A stretch of DNA of 64,000 nt from Sympetrum striolatum (Eukaryota > Arthropoda > Insecta > Odonata > Libellulidae), in contig OX388349.1 in NCBI GenBank assembly GCA_947579665.1, positions 26,878,459-26,942,458 of the forward strand, given 5' to 3'. The translations under genes and the position numbers were made by a program. The notes under the pieces are model-generated. The model was not told where the DNA came from, searched no databases, and saw nothing but the letters and a program-made list of their open reading frames with translations. Each line of letters begins with the position of its first letter. The first letter of the stretch is position 1. Below are positions 25,560 through 38,559 of this stretch, piece by piece.

Positions 25560-27909
25560 TAATGTCTACAAAATATAATTGCAAGATAAAAAAATCATCT
25601 TTGAATATAATATCTATGGAATAAAAATTATTAGACTTAAAATTTTGCATGGCATAAGTCTTTGACATTAAATTTAAAATTGAGGATTTCAAAAGAATTG
25701 CATCGGGCAACCTATCTAAGGCGCGTTCAAGTGTTTTCTAGTGAGTTATGATGGGTTATGTGGAATATATATCCTATGTATTTCACCCCGAACCACAGGA
25801 ATAACCTCACTCCAGTTCGTCTTAAAGCGTTGTTCCTCGATCTGACAATTAAAATTACGATTTACTGCTTACGTTTGAATATTTAAATTCTATTCTCAGC
25901 TATCAACTTCACCAAAAAACCAGGAATAGTTTAGTACTTTTGTAGTACTGATTTTTTTGGCGTAAGTTAGTCAAATTTAAGGTAGTGTGGTGAGTTCTAT
26001 GTCAAAACTATTTCCAAGTTCTTTTGAGACAAAATAATTGTATTACTTTACATCAGAGTTTAAGAAAGAAAATGTGAAGGAGGCGATAAAATATTATTAA
26101 GGAATGGAGTGATTTTCGGCGGAGAAGATATATTTTCTGATACACTGGATTGAAATATAAGGTGAGCGGATGCTAAGAGAGAATTATTGGAGAATGTAAT
26201 GGATGGAAAATGAATGTCTCGAGTTGAAAAGAAAGATGGAAAAACTGGAAGGAAAAAGGAAAAAAAGTAGGAGATATGACGCGAGGGATGGATATGGCGT
26301 CCATTATTGTAATAAATGGAGTAATCTTCTTTTCTTACCGCATTCGACGAAAGCGGCTTCTGATTTGATACCCGGTGGAATTCTTGGAGCAAAATGGCCT
26401 CAGCCGTCGCAGCACTTTTAAAATTAGTGTCACTTTCACTAATATTCTCCATTGAAGACTAGAAAAGGCATTTTAAACGGAAATGATGAGAGAAAAATTG
26501 CGAATCGAAAGAGCGTTAAAAGTATTCAGAAATAATTTCAGCAAAAGGACACCCATGTTGTAGTTCTTATAGAAGAACTGCGATGACCTGCAACCAACAT
26601 TTGAAAACAAATCTTGAATTTGGAAACTCTTGATGAGCAAAACTTGAATGTATGTTTGACACACACAAAATATAAACTAAAATGCACCAAAATGAGCAGA
26701 TAAGAATACGTTGAATATGTTTTGGAAATAAATCCGAAATTAGAGAGGATAATTATTGCCTGACGAAGAATATGTGCTTGACTAAGGATTCACATACAAA
26801 TTTTTCAGTTTGATTGTCTATCGTTTCCTAAAGGTTTCTGAAACGATATGAAGCTTTTGTAACCGTGTGCGTGTTGCTTAGCTGATTTTTATGGAAAACT
26901 CGTGCTCTCGATTTTAGAGAGTTGTGACGAAGGAAATTAATAAATAAATTTAAGTAAGAGAAGTTACTTTGATCAATGCATTCAGGATTCGACTATCTCG
27001 AAACACAGGTAATCTAAATAAATATAGAAATAAATTAAGCTCGAATTCAAATTGGAAAGTCAGATCATGATGCGTTGATATGAGCCCAAGTCTTTAGATC
27101 TAAAGAAACTGTTCACCCTATGAATTACACCCCTTACATCATGGGTCATTAATGTTATGTTTAGCAAAGTCAGAGTTTGTACGATTACTTAAAGTACTAC
27201 AGACAACTAAACTGAGGTACATTTGGGACATTTGTTTTCAGTAAGGTCTTTGCTTATTCGAAGACAAGTTAGTGAGAAATATAAGAAATGTTTGTGAGGA
27301 AATTTAGCTAGCTGTTGGCAATGTGGTATTATAAATATCAATTTGATACATTTGATGGATTATGCAAGGATTCATAGACTATCATACATGATCAACAAGT
27401 TCAATCAACCAAATCAAATAACTACCTCACACTTTTTCCGAAAAATATTATTTATATACTATTTCAATCCTTAATTTTTGTTTCAGCATGAGTTATGATC
27501 AAGTAGTCGTTTTTGTTTTTCTATTTTTGGGATGGACATGACAAAATTGGTTGCTCAAATGGTGACTTGAAGAAGCAAATAGGCATCGTCGTTTCACTTT
27601 TTTGAAATGAAAATTGGCGCAATTCTACCAAAATTAGAAACTGAAAAGTATTTGAAGATGAATATCATTACCGTAAATTTCCGTCCGAAACCTTTTATCG
27701 AATACAGTAATGTTAAAGGGGAAGTTGCGACTCATACTCGTTAGTTTAATGGTATGAGAATGATATTTTCAATTGAATGATGAATTCAGCGCGACTGATA
27801 TGTAAATATTGATGTATTTAATTTGTAGTCAATACCAGTACCACCAACCCACCGGATTGTAACAATTGACCCTTTTAAACACTATTGACATATCCCCTTT
27901 TCTTTCATG

Positions 27910-28200
27910 CAGAATATCCCTAAGCCCCAAAACCCTTTGATTTCCCTAGGGGACTGGATTCAAAAGTGAGTGGACGGCCATCATATTTCCCCATTTCCTC
28001 TCAAGGGCCATGCTGCTTTGGGACGATGTGAATTTATATTCCTCTCTTAATCTCTTGGGAACGACAAGACAGCTCTCCGCTGCTTAAAGAGGCCCTTCAA
28101 GAATTTTTAATTGTCATTGTGTGCCTTTGAGTGGGCTTACCTGCTTTGTGTAATGTGCCGTGACTAATGTGTTCATTGGTGTAAGCCATTCATATGGGGA
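27910..28200. other. GC-richer, complex islet
   Basis: The patch is less AT-rich than its flanks and lacks a long open frame. It includes homeodomain-like TTTTTAATTGTCATTG. It is a candidate conserved non-coding element by composition only. Confidence 0.22.
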
Positions 28201-31200
28201 AGAATAGGTACGGAGGATTTAATTGCATTATATTATATTGAAGGCGCAACCTGAGAAACTGCAGGGACCTCAAGGGAACAAGGATTATCAGAGCATACTA
28301 AATACTGGGAAGTTTTTTTTATAGATGATAATTAAGCAATTTCCTGGTACTTGTTTATTGGACTGAAGAAAATAATCCAGATAGGAAGTAAGTTCATATT
28401 CCCAATTTAACAATACTAAAGTTGGCTTGTTCAGCATTGCTATGCATACCAGATTTACACGTAAAACTACATACCATACTTTAAAAATTACGTTTTATAT
28501 GAAGAAATACGTTGAAAAACACCAGCTTCTTTTATAGTCAATGGAAATGTCAGGTTTTGTCCAAAAGCCTACCATTTATATTTTATTTATTATCTAATCA
28601 GACGCAACAGCTTGTAAAATTTACTGGATACATCAGGATACCACTAAAGAGAAAATAATGAAATTTGTAATGCCTAATATTAAACAAGTATCTTATGAAT
28701 AGGTTGCTAACTCATTTTGCAATATCTGGTGCGTATATTGTTTGTGTGAAGTTTATACTGCTATAATTTTATGCCCTCGCAAATAATCCCAGAGATGAAA
28801 ACACTGTTTACTTTATTTGGAGCTCTGCATGGCTTTCTACGATATTCGGTCAACTCATACCAATTATATTAAAATACATAGTTTTATTTTCTCCAAGATG
28901 ATAAAAATTTCAATTAAAACTCAAATAAAGAATGCATTAGTATTTTTGGTATTGTAAAAGTATAATACATTATTTTAGTAAACTCTTTTTCAAAGTTGGA
29001 AAGAGCTACGGAAATTCACTTTGTTATATATTGAGAAATCTTTCAAGCTATTTTCCAGGGAAAGTTTATTTATTTGCATACAATTTACATTGTCAGATTA
29101 AAAGTAATTTCCAAAGAAGTCTTTTGATAATCATTATATATTTGTGAACCAATAGAATAGTACTTTTATGGTGGTGAAAATCGTATATTAATACCATCAA
29201 ATTAAAGTCACGATAGAAATATCTATTACTAGAATACTTCTCTTGCAGGAAACAGACATTATTTATAGACCGACTACACATCATATCTTTTAAATTTATT
29301 TACTAGTTGGTCTATTCTGCTATTGATTATATTTTAGTATTTTTGAAACACCCAATTTAAGTAGGAAAGTCAGACTTGAAAGATATTCCTCTTCTATTCA
29401 TCGTCTTATCTCATATTTATCTTTATCATCCTGCCCTTCATTAAACTCATACTTTTTCCATCAATTTTAGTTGCAAATTTCTTGCTTCAGTTAATGAACT
29501 AACTAGCGTCTGTTATCCCTTTTCCGAATCATTTTGAAAAGCTTTGAAATTTTCCAGTCCCTCTGACTTCATCGTCTTCCCTCCCACTTTCACCCACTTA
29601 ATTATCTCCTGTCAGCCTTATAATTTTCTAGGCATACAAATTAACAAACTTTGGTGATATGGGATAACTCTTTCCAATATTTTTCCCCCTTCAATTAAAT
29701 TATTTGCTTCTGCCAGAGATCTCTTATAGAGATTAATTTTCTACCAGTTGCCTATCTCTTCAATTTATCCCACTACTCTTTGATGTTCAAATTAATGCGT
29801 TCCATTTAAGTTCATAAACGTTCGTTTTAAGAGGATATTGACCCCGTAAAAAAGATTTCCAGTATTTTGAATATCGTACTCTTAACTCTCATAGACTGCC
29901 TTCTCAACTTCATTTCCTCTTTGTGTATAAACAGGTCATCATCAATCTATCTCTTTGACTTGGTCAGGAAGTACTACATTAAGGACAGTCATAATGAGTT
30001 AAGCTGTAGAATAAGTTTAAAGTGAAGGGAATGTAATCGCAGGAAACCATGGTGTTCCACCTTATTCTTCATTTATCTCTCGATTGGTTCAGGATGTACG
30101 CAAATTTCCTAAGATTTAGTACTGCATATCTAAAATATCCGGAAACATATTTTATGAAGAATTATTGAGTATGAAAATTCCTCGTAAATTAATTTATATC
30201 GTTCTAAGAATGTTCTCGGGTACGGTGTAATGTAAAATTTTAGGTTTATAGCAGCACTAAGAATCTTCCTATGTAGGCAAGTCTGTCTACTACAAATATT
30301 AACAGCAAGAGGTTCTGTATTCTCCTAGCATTGACACTGACAGTGACAATTTATCATCATTAATGCTCAACAGTGAAACATTTTAAGCCTCTATCCGCTT
30401 AATTTTGCGCAGACAAGGCTCATAAGTTTACAATGTCGAAGTTTACCAAAAGGTGCTCCATGAATATATTTACCTAAATGATTATTCCTATGGCAACAAA
30501 TCGCAGATTACTCAACATTACCATTTAAGTATCTATACCTCTAACCTTGGAAAATAAATAAACGCTTCCGAAATTACCAATAGCATGCTATTCTCACAAC
30601 GTCTGATGATTATGGATGCCTCTTCACGATCATCAATTACGCATTAAAGTTTTCTGACGCCGCTTATATCGGAATTTAAGGCTGCAACGTGAATTATTAT
30701 CGATTCCTACTTTCGCTCTGCCGTGCAAGTACGCGTATACAAGGCCCGTACATGGAATATGTGAATGTTTGCTAAGCCCTACACACGGTCTGTAGCAGAA
30801 ATATTTCGTGATATTTTATCAACACTAGGTCATTGGTCTGCGGCAAGAGTTCAGAAAATCTTAATTATGGGAAAACATACTCATTTAACTCTCATTCGCA
30901 TTTTTCTCCTTCCTCAGATTATTCCAATTTTTTCATCCTCTTAAAGTACGGGTTATTTAGTTTCTTTGTTTGTACAGAAATACTGAAACATTACTATGAA
31001 ACAAAGTGGCGTAATTTTATTTGGAGCGATAAAATAAAGGTTGGAATCGTAAGAGACATTCGATTAAAAAATATATTTTTTAGGTAATAAATGTATAAAT
31101 TTAAATAGAAACTGAAAACAACATTTCTTTTATAACACGTGATATTTAAAAACGCTATTTTGTGCATTATTCATTTACCAAATATGTATTACTATCATTA

Positions 31201-32429
31201 AAAATTAATAGATATAGAATTTTCTAACTGATATTTGAAGGGAGCATCACACTTGAATTTCGCTTTAAATATTTCTGTACTTTTGAGAATTTTGTTTTGT
31301 CGAACCCATAATAGATATTTATTTTGCACTTGAAAGATTACCGATCAGAATACTTTGTTAAGTGAGTATATATTTTGCGTGTGGAAACACCTATGCAGCT
31401 ATTGTTGAGTAATAAAATTTCTATCTCCGAATGCTGAATAATATTTTGATGGTAAAACTTCATGCTAATCCTTGTTGTGGTGAGTATATAAGTGAGGTAA
31501 ATTTTCGCGAAATTTTATTTTGTTTGGAAAGGTATAAAATAGTGTATTATCTTCCCTAAGAAGACTTTATCCAAATCCATTTCACTTCAATTCCGCATTA
31601 ATTTCAATGAAACTTAAATTAAAGGAATGAAAGATAATCGACATCCTAGCAATAGGAAATACTATTCTCGACCTGTTCAAAATTAAGTGCCATTTTAATA
31701 TTACATCTCAAAAGTAAAAAGTTTGAACGAGTAGTTTCCATCACAGGCATTAGTTCAAACCATAGCTGTGATGAATTTATTATTCCTATCATACCTATAT
31801 GTTGATCTGGACCGCAAGGGGTCGTATATTTAGATTGCTAAATAACTTATTGCGTCTTCTTGATTGCCAGAAATATGTATGTTCAGCTCCAAATGCTTGA
31901 CTTTTAATCAAAATGAATATCGAAATATATCTTCGAGAATTGACAGAATTTGAAAGAGAATATGGAGCCAAAAACGAAATGGGAAAGCTCTGATGCTATA
32001 TCACTCCCATTTTGGAGGATGTGTACTTGAAAGTTGGTAATCTGATCGCTAATTGTTTAACTTCCATTTTCACCTGGATATTTGACGTGCGTTGCGATGC
32101 AGCAAAATCCAAACTACTGCTTGGAATCCGACATGTTTCCTCGCCATTATTTACAAAGCAATTCTTCCGCTGTTTGCAATTTTGTTGATGGAGCTTTCGC
32201 CAGTAGTGACCGACAAGTGCAGGTTGTATTATTTTGTGTGTCAATTAATTCCATGCAAGTGTGGTCTCTACCGTTGCGTCTATTTTACTTTAAATTTAAT
32301 AAATGCTTGCATAATCCACCAAATTTGTTTCTCACGCGAAATATGTTAATTATCCTATTGTGTAAACTTATTGAAACACATTTGGATTTAATTGGACAAT
32401 AAATAATTTTTTTGGGAGGATATAGTGGA

Positions 32430-32512
32430 CATGCCTTGTATTCAAGGTATCAGCATCTGAAGGGGGCTTGGGTAATCACACTTTATACGTCATGCCCTGA
32501 ATTCTAGGCATC
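32430..32512. repeat. Pair of 22-bp imperfect palindromes (locus 2)
   Basis: CATGCCTTG..CAAGGTATC at 32430-32451 and CATGCCCTG..TAGGCATC at 32491-32512 match the words at 1613 and 1655 and lie in the same order, with GAGTGGGTT following. The shared consensus is close to an exact palindrome centred on GAATTC. It probably belongs to a dispersed repeat family. Confidence 0.5.
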
Positions 32513-34247
32513 CGCTTTGAGTGGGTTGAACAAAAAGGTGCCAGATTCCAATTTCATGGATATGCAGGAAATATAATAACTCTATTTACTTCTCTGACAG
32601 TTTAGACTTAGGATTGAATTAAAAACAAAATGATCCTTTTTTATCATCGGTGTTATTGTTTGAAGGCATATCAATATTAGTAAACTAATTATAAGTAATC
32701 AATTTTAAGTAATCTCAGAAATATGGATAGAATTCGTTCTTCATCGTGAAGTGTTATCACGATGTCTATCTCCTGTAGAATTCGTTTTGAAGTAGACATG
32801 CAGTAATTATGTATTATTAATTACCTTTATATTTGAGACTCCTGTATCCTTTACATTGTATCCTGTACATTGGGTGTTTATTAGAAAAGTAAGTAATCCA
32901 GGAATTTCTGTTTTTCCACTGACAAATACGGCTATTGGAGACTTCTAAACCTCTAATGCACGTGTTTCAGATTTTTCCTCCGTTGAAACTGAAAATAATT
33001 TGTAGGATTAACTCTGAGAACTACGAAGATAAAAAGGAAAAAGAAAGGAACAAAAACGAAGAAAAAATCCCGTTTACGAAACTTTTTTTAGACGTAAGCT
33101 TTAATGAGCTCTGCAACGATTTCATAACAAACTGAGACTATCCACTTATTGGGAAAAAAGTAGCCATTTCACGACTCGATTGCTTGGTTGTGCTGAGACG
33201 TATGGAGAGGTCTTTGACTTTTCCTCTTAGCCAACTGAGCAAATATTTTTTTAAGAAAGCATGCACCTCGATAAATATTCCCAGATTCTCAATATCATAG
33301 CAAACAGGAACTTTTGCGACGAAAAGAAATTGGATTGTGGGCAAAAAGTTGGAGATAAATATAGAGTTGACCTTTATAACGGTCGAGTGAGAAGTTACTA
33401 TAACATCTGAGGAAAGGTTAGCAGCGATTAGGGATGGAAAAAGAATTCCAGTTTGTTCGAATGGGAAAAGGAGAAAGAAGGGATAAAACTGTGAAAGAAG
33501 AATTAAGTAGAACATTGGAGACAGATGGGAAATCAGCTTAAACTACCAATGTTTGCAGTGAACTCAAATTTTATGAGGATACAGCGAAGGATTAATAGAT
33601 AATGGAGAATATAATGAACTATGTAATGCTTTTAAGCGTACGAACACAAGTGATGAGTTTAGGATTAACTTTGTGGCAGTGAGATACAATGAGGCTCATT
33701 GTTAAAAACTTTTTATTAAACCACAGAAGAGTTATTAGGGGTCTTTATTAAAGACCAGATTGAGACTAAAATGTCACCTCTTCCATCTAACCTGCAAGAG
33801 TTCATAGCTACCATGGATTCGCAGCGTAATTTATGTTACGATTTTTATTTCCATGTGGTTATGGCTACTCTGCAATTCTGCAAAGAAGAGATGAATTAAA
33901 AATAAAAGGTGCTTGAATATTATAAAAAAGGTCAGTTTACTAATTGAATGCGAAGAGCGTTCCACTAATAAATTTTAGGGCGGGTTAAGAAATTACGAGG
34001 CAGATATATGTGCTCGATGAATTTACACGATTGATTCCATCTACAAAGAGAGAGTAGTGAAAATAACCCTCTTAAAAATATATAAGGTTCTTCATTTTTA
34101 TTTTTACAACAATATCACAACATATAACAACAGCTGAAGATGTTTTAAATAATCTAAATTGAGATTACTATTATGTCATCCAAATATAATCAGATTCTAT
34201 TGATAAAAATAGTAAATCATATGTCTATGTCTATGTCTATGTAAGAA

Positions 34248-34279
34248 CCCTGCAAGCCGCCTTTCGGCGTGTGGCAGGG
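34248..34279 (-). other. LINE 3'-terminal hairpin with GNRA tetraloop (copy 3)
   Basis: On the minus strand CGCC-GAAA-GGCG is enclosed by CCCTGC..GCAGGG. The outer stem is fully Watson-Crick here, where copies 1 and 2 have a G-U at the same pair (GTAGGG), which supports a real RNA structure. Confidence 0.68.
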
Positions 34280-34297
34280 GGTGCAAGCACCTTGACT

Positions 34298-35719
34298 CTA
34301 TTTTCCTAAACGGTTGCTTTCGCGTATACTTCGCGGAAAAAATGAATTTTTGAAACGATTCGTTTTAGCATCTATTTCCCTAATCTTTCGGGGAGTATCA
34401 GCATGGCCCATATAACAGGGGGGTCGCATTATATCGGTTACATCATCTGAAAACGTAGTTTCTCTGAACTTATTTAATAAATTTATCCTTTGAATTTTTC
34501 TTCTATCTTCTAATGATTCCCATCCCGCGTCCTGTAACATCTGAGTGACACTCGCTGTTTTATCGTAGCAATTCTTTACAAATCGTATCGCTTTCCGTTG
34601 TACTTTTTCTAAATCCCGAATATGACATTTCTCGGCGGGGTCCCATACACTACATGCATACTCAAGGTGAGGCCTAACTAACGCTAAGTAGCATCGCTCG
34701 CGAACCTTTTCTTCGCTCCTACCGACTATTCTTTTAACGAAGCCGAGTTTCTTAAGTGCTTTTCCACATATATTTCGGATGTGGGCACTCCATGATAGAT
34801 TATTCGTGAGAGTTACTCCAAGATACTTTACCGATTCTACTGACATTAGGTTTACCCCTCGGAGACTATAAGAATAATCATTTATTATAGATTTACTTTC
34901 GAAGAAGTTAACTACCGAACACTTTTCTACATTAAGCTCTAATTGCCAATCATCGCACCAATTCATAATTCTATCTAAGTCAGTCGAAAGGGATAATCTA
35001 TCCTCTGAACTAACTATTTCCCTGTAAATGACTGTGTCGTCTGCGAATATCCTAACATTGCTTTCAATGTGATTGCTGAGGTCGTTGATGTATACTAAAA
35101 ATAACAACGGTCCAATTACACTGCCCTGAGGGACGCCTGAGGTCACCTTAACCAAGTTGGAACTAATACCATCGAGTACTACTCGTTGCTCTCTATCGGT
35201 GAGAAAGTCTTTTATCCAGTTAATAACTTGTGCATTGATACCCGCAACTTCTAATTTGTACAGCAATTTATGATGAGGTACCTTATCGAAAGCCTTCCGA
35301 AAATCTAAAAATATCGCATCGACTTGCTTATGTTTTTCAGCAGAGTTGAGAACATCGTGTACTAATAAAGCCAGCTGAGACTCGCAAGAACGAGTCTTAC
35401 GAAAACCGTGTTGATTCCTAATTATGAAATTGGACGTTTCAAGAAAACCCATTAAAGAGCTAGCTATTATATGTTCCATAATTTTACCGCTCAGTGATGT
35501 TAAAGATATAGGCCTGTAATTAGCTGGATCGTCCTTAAAGCCACTTTTAAATATTGGCGTGACATTCGCAATTTTCCAATCTTTCGGGACCTTTCCTTCG
35601 CTCATACTCTTGTCAAATATAACTTTAAGAAAAGGTGCTACGCTCTCCGCAACTTCCTTGAACACTCGAGCCGGTATGTCTTCAGGACCCGGAGCTTTAT
35701 TCGGTTTAATCTGTTGCAA
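34298..35719 (-). CDS. Non-LTR retrotransposon reverse transcriptase, partial (copy 3)
   Basis: This 473-residue frame covers the RT domain and C-terminal region. The open frame continues upstream of the first methionine to about 35748, matching copy 2, so that methionine (in KLLQQIKPNK..) is internal. Landmarks: NYRPISLTSLSGK; D139 in FLDFRKAFD; SGVPQGSVIGPLLF near residues 187-202; FADD with D227 and D228; YLGVTLTNNLSWS; LEYACSVWDPAEKC. All catalytic aspartates are present and no stop interrupts the remnant. Linker, endonuclease and ORF1 are missing, so the copy is not autonomous. Confidence 0.88.
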   Translation of the reverse strand: MQQIKPNKAPGPEDIPARVFKEVAESVAPFLKVIFDKSMSEGKVPKDWKIANVTPIFKSGFKDDPANYRPISLTSLSGKIMEHIIASSLMGFLETSNFIIRNQHGFRKTRSCESQLALLVHDVLNSAEKHKQVDAIFLDFRKAFDKVPHHKLLYKLEVAGINAQVINWIKDFLTDREQRVVLDGISSNLVKVTSGVPQGSVIGPLLFLVYINDLSNHIESNVRIFADDTVIYREIVSSEDRLSLSTDLDRIMNWCDDWQLELNVEKCSVVNFFESKSIINDYSYSLRGVNLMSVESVKYLGVTLTNNLSWSAHIRNICGKALKKLGFVKRIVGRSEEKVRERCYLALVRPHLEYACSVWDPAEKCHIRDLEKVQRKAIRFVKNCYDKTASVTQMLQDAGWESLEDRRKIQRINLLNKFRETTFSDDVTDIMRPPCYMGHADTPRKIREIDAKTNRFKNSFFPRSIRESNRLGK

Positions 35720-37109
35720 TAGTTTAATGATGCCGTCTTCTCTGAAGGTGTATCATATTGTATATCCGTAGAATAAACAGTTTAGTAAAAATTGAAGGTC
35801 TAATATAATCAATATGATTCTGCTGGAAAGCCATGACAAAGTTAACAAATAAAGCAAACAGATCTTAGTAAGTACAACCTAGTATTTATTTAACGAACTT
35901 GTTCAGATACTGGAAGCGAAGAACAATTATTTGATATATTTAGAGCGTATAATATTAAATAATAAGTAAATTTACTAGCATGTCTGTGATTTTGTGTATA
36001 TTATGTAATGGAAAAATTCTATTGCATGGAAAGGTGGGGGTTGATCCTTTATTACACGGCCATTTTAGGAGTTCATGTTAGGTTTGTTTTTTGATAACCA
36101 CGCGAGTATAGTGTGAGAGCAAAGACGATACGCTTTGAGAAAATTCTCGTATATTACTCTGTTCCACCCTTAGGCTAACATCAACACTTGGCTTACCTGT
36201 TACCCTAGTAAGCGCACACATAGACAAGGCTGTGCACATACGGGAGTGTCCTTATTTCTGAACCAAATATTCAACTCTACCGCTTTTTCCTCGAAGTGCA
36301 TCGGGTAGCATGTTTGAGATAGAAATTGATGGCAACATGGTATGCATCGTGGGTGGAAGGGATTTGGTCTCAAATGTGGTTGGAAATCCCCATTTTTGGT
36401 GTGAGAGCGAACATCTTCCTGCCATTTCCTTCTCCAGATTTATTTAGGTCTCTGCGTCCAACAAGTTTTCTTCCCAACAGAGAGTGAATTTCCTTGCTTC
36501 GAATATAAATCCCCTTACCTCCTCACTTTTACCATAGAGAGCGCTTGAGTGATGGCCCACCCAAACCTTTTCACAAGCAATCCTTTTTCTCTTTGTCTCT
36601 CCCACGATATCTCCTTTTTTATTCTGAGGGATCATTTCGTCGTATGTTTCCAACCATTCTCTCATTGCGTTAATTACAAATGTGTATCGTTTATGATACG
36701 TATTTATTACGGTCGTCTACGATGTTGACGCTGACCTCACAGAATTGCCATGTGGTAAACAAAAATTTACGGTGGCAATGACATTTCTTAAAAGATAAAT
36801 GGATGGATAAAATTATTCAAACGGCATAAAAGAGTCTTATTTACCGTGGAAAGTGACACAATTTCGTTGAAATGAGAATGCACTCATTAAAAATTCCTCA
36901 AATTGAGGTCACCATCTTTACGTTGTTCATGTGCGTGTTATTTAAATATTATTTAAGGTACACTACGATAATGAGCCACGGATATAACTATAACTTATGA
37001 TAATTAAATTCTATTAATGTACTACCAAGTAAGTGCCAGTCAGTAATATTCCCTTGATAGTTGTAGTGTATAATTATGTAGTGGTATTAAAATAATAAAT
37101 ATATTTATT

Positions 37110-37530
37110 TCCAATTCCAATGGGCAACTTATCATACATTCGGTGTTGATTCCAATTTTTTGACGATTCCGGTATAAATCCCGATACTTATTTTAACTTC
37201 CAATTGATATTCGATTCCCGATTACATACAATGATTAAGATTGGTTACCTTTAGTTAATGGTGGTTCTGGAAACACTCAATGAACAAGGAATTGATATTC
37301 ATTATAAGACATGAAGTCAAATGTTTTAGACAAAATCTTCCTAAGTAGACTGTGATTGAAATTTTATCGGAATACTTGGGTTATAAATTATACACTTGAT
37401 ATATAATATCGGAGGAATCGTTCTTAAAATCGGAAATGCAGTTGAAACTCCGATTACGATGTTGATTCCGATATCCAAAAAAATCCGATAATTCAGATTC
37501 CCAATTCCATTTCCGATAAATCGTCCAATT
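37110..37530. repeat. Degenerate ATTCCGAT-type low-complexity repeat
   Basis: Words such as GATTCC, ATTCCGAT, AATCGGA and ATCCCGAT recur in two clusters (about 37110-37235 and 37410-37530). Both clusters contain TGTTGATTCC in similar context. This looks like a decayed short tandem repeat, possibly duplicated. Confidence 0.4.
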
Positions 37531-38559
37531 ATACATGGAATGCACCACTTTGGGCGGATACCCTTTCGTTTGGTTACCTCAACCTAAAATCAATTAATAC
37601 ATTTGTTCAAGTCGAAAAGGACAGGAAAAATTCATTTATATGCTAAATAGGCGCACCAAACTAGGTATGAATTTTGTAACTCACGCTGAATTGGTAAGCT
37701 ATAGTATTAATTTATTTCCCGTTGAAAAAATACTCTTTTCTTCCTTATTTGAATCTTGGTTTTCTTTATGTTTTTTCCCACAAAACTTTATTCTGTAATA
37801 TATACGCACTTGTAATGCAAGCATAGCACATGAGGCGATATGTTTTTGCGAATATTCCTCCAAATATCTATCTCCTTCAAGGCATTACATTTTATGTTAA
37901 ATGTAGTGGTTAAGCTTTGTAGAACACTTTTTCATGTGTATTTTATTGAAATAACATTATCCGCTATTTCATCGAATTGTCTTCTCATTTCTGGTCCCTG
38001 CAAACGTAATTTTAGGTAAGTACTGCTTTAATGTAGTTTTTGAGGCAAATAAGTAAATATCATTCGGTCTGGGTTTTTGGCTACTAATACACCTGTATTT
38101 TTTGCTGTAGAGAGCCAGTTTCCGTTCTCTACTCGGAAGAAATTGATTGATTATCTGTGTGACGGGCTACGAAAGGATATTTTGAGAATTTAAGATCGGC
38201 AGCTGATAGTAAAATTTAGAACCTAATGGGATGAACATATAATCTGTAACAGGTTTTAAAACAACCATTTGCAGTAGAAATTAAAATTTCCCGACCATAG
38301 CATTGGATAATGTATTTCATGATATATATTTCCGACGAAAAAGTTCTACAATTATCTCTCCTGGTTCTGGTTTATCGATGAAGATTCAGTATCATAAAGT
38401 TAGTCTTATTGATTTATACTGATTCATATGTGTTGTATTATCGTAAGTGTTCTACTATTCAGCAGGTCCTTGTACATTAATATTCTCTGTTCAATGCATT
38501 ATACCTTCAATTGTTTTCTAATAACAATCTTAATTATAATACAAACATTCCACTTTCGG

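Larger units (their letters stand above)
25560..34220. other. AT-rich non-coding region, no supported gene
   Basis: Short frames only (up to 130 codons), none recognisable. A pyrimidine-rich run spans about 29.38-29.95 kb; its reverse strand has a few peptide-like stretches that might be a decayed element, but no motif is clear. The palindrome pair at 32430-32512 and the islet at 27.9-28.2 kb are listed separately. Confidence 0.55.
34221..35750 (-). mobile_element. CR1/L2-like LINE, copy 3, diverged subfamily, 5'-truncated
   Basis: The minus-strand element has a (ACATAG)n tail at about 34221-34242 instead of the (GTAGAT)n of copies 1 and 2, and the family hairpin at 34248-34279. Homology to copy 2 begins abruptly near 35750, inside the linker just before the fingers block. 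Amino-acid identity to copy 2 is high but clearly lower than between copies 1 and 2, so it is a sister subfamily. Confidence 0.9.

Noticed and set aside
26060..26452. 130-codon minus-strand frame
   Set aside because: No recognisable domain and low-complexity composition (runs of S, F, P); no splice or promoter context was found.
29380..29955. Possible antisense reverse transcriptase relic with aspartate-rich codons near 29.94 kb
   Set aside because: No ordered RT motifs could be traced; the pyrimidine-rich composition alone explains the resemblance.
33138..33515. 125-codon minus-strand frame with hydrophobic start
   Set aside because: Unrecognised and in AT-rich sequence; the hydrophobic start follows from T-rich codons.
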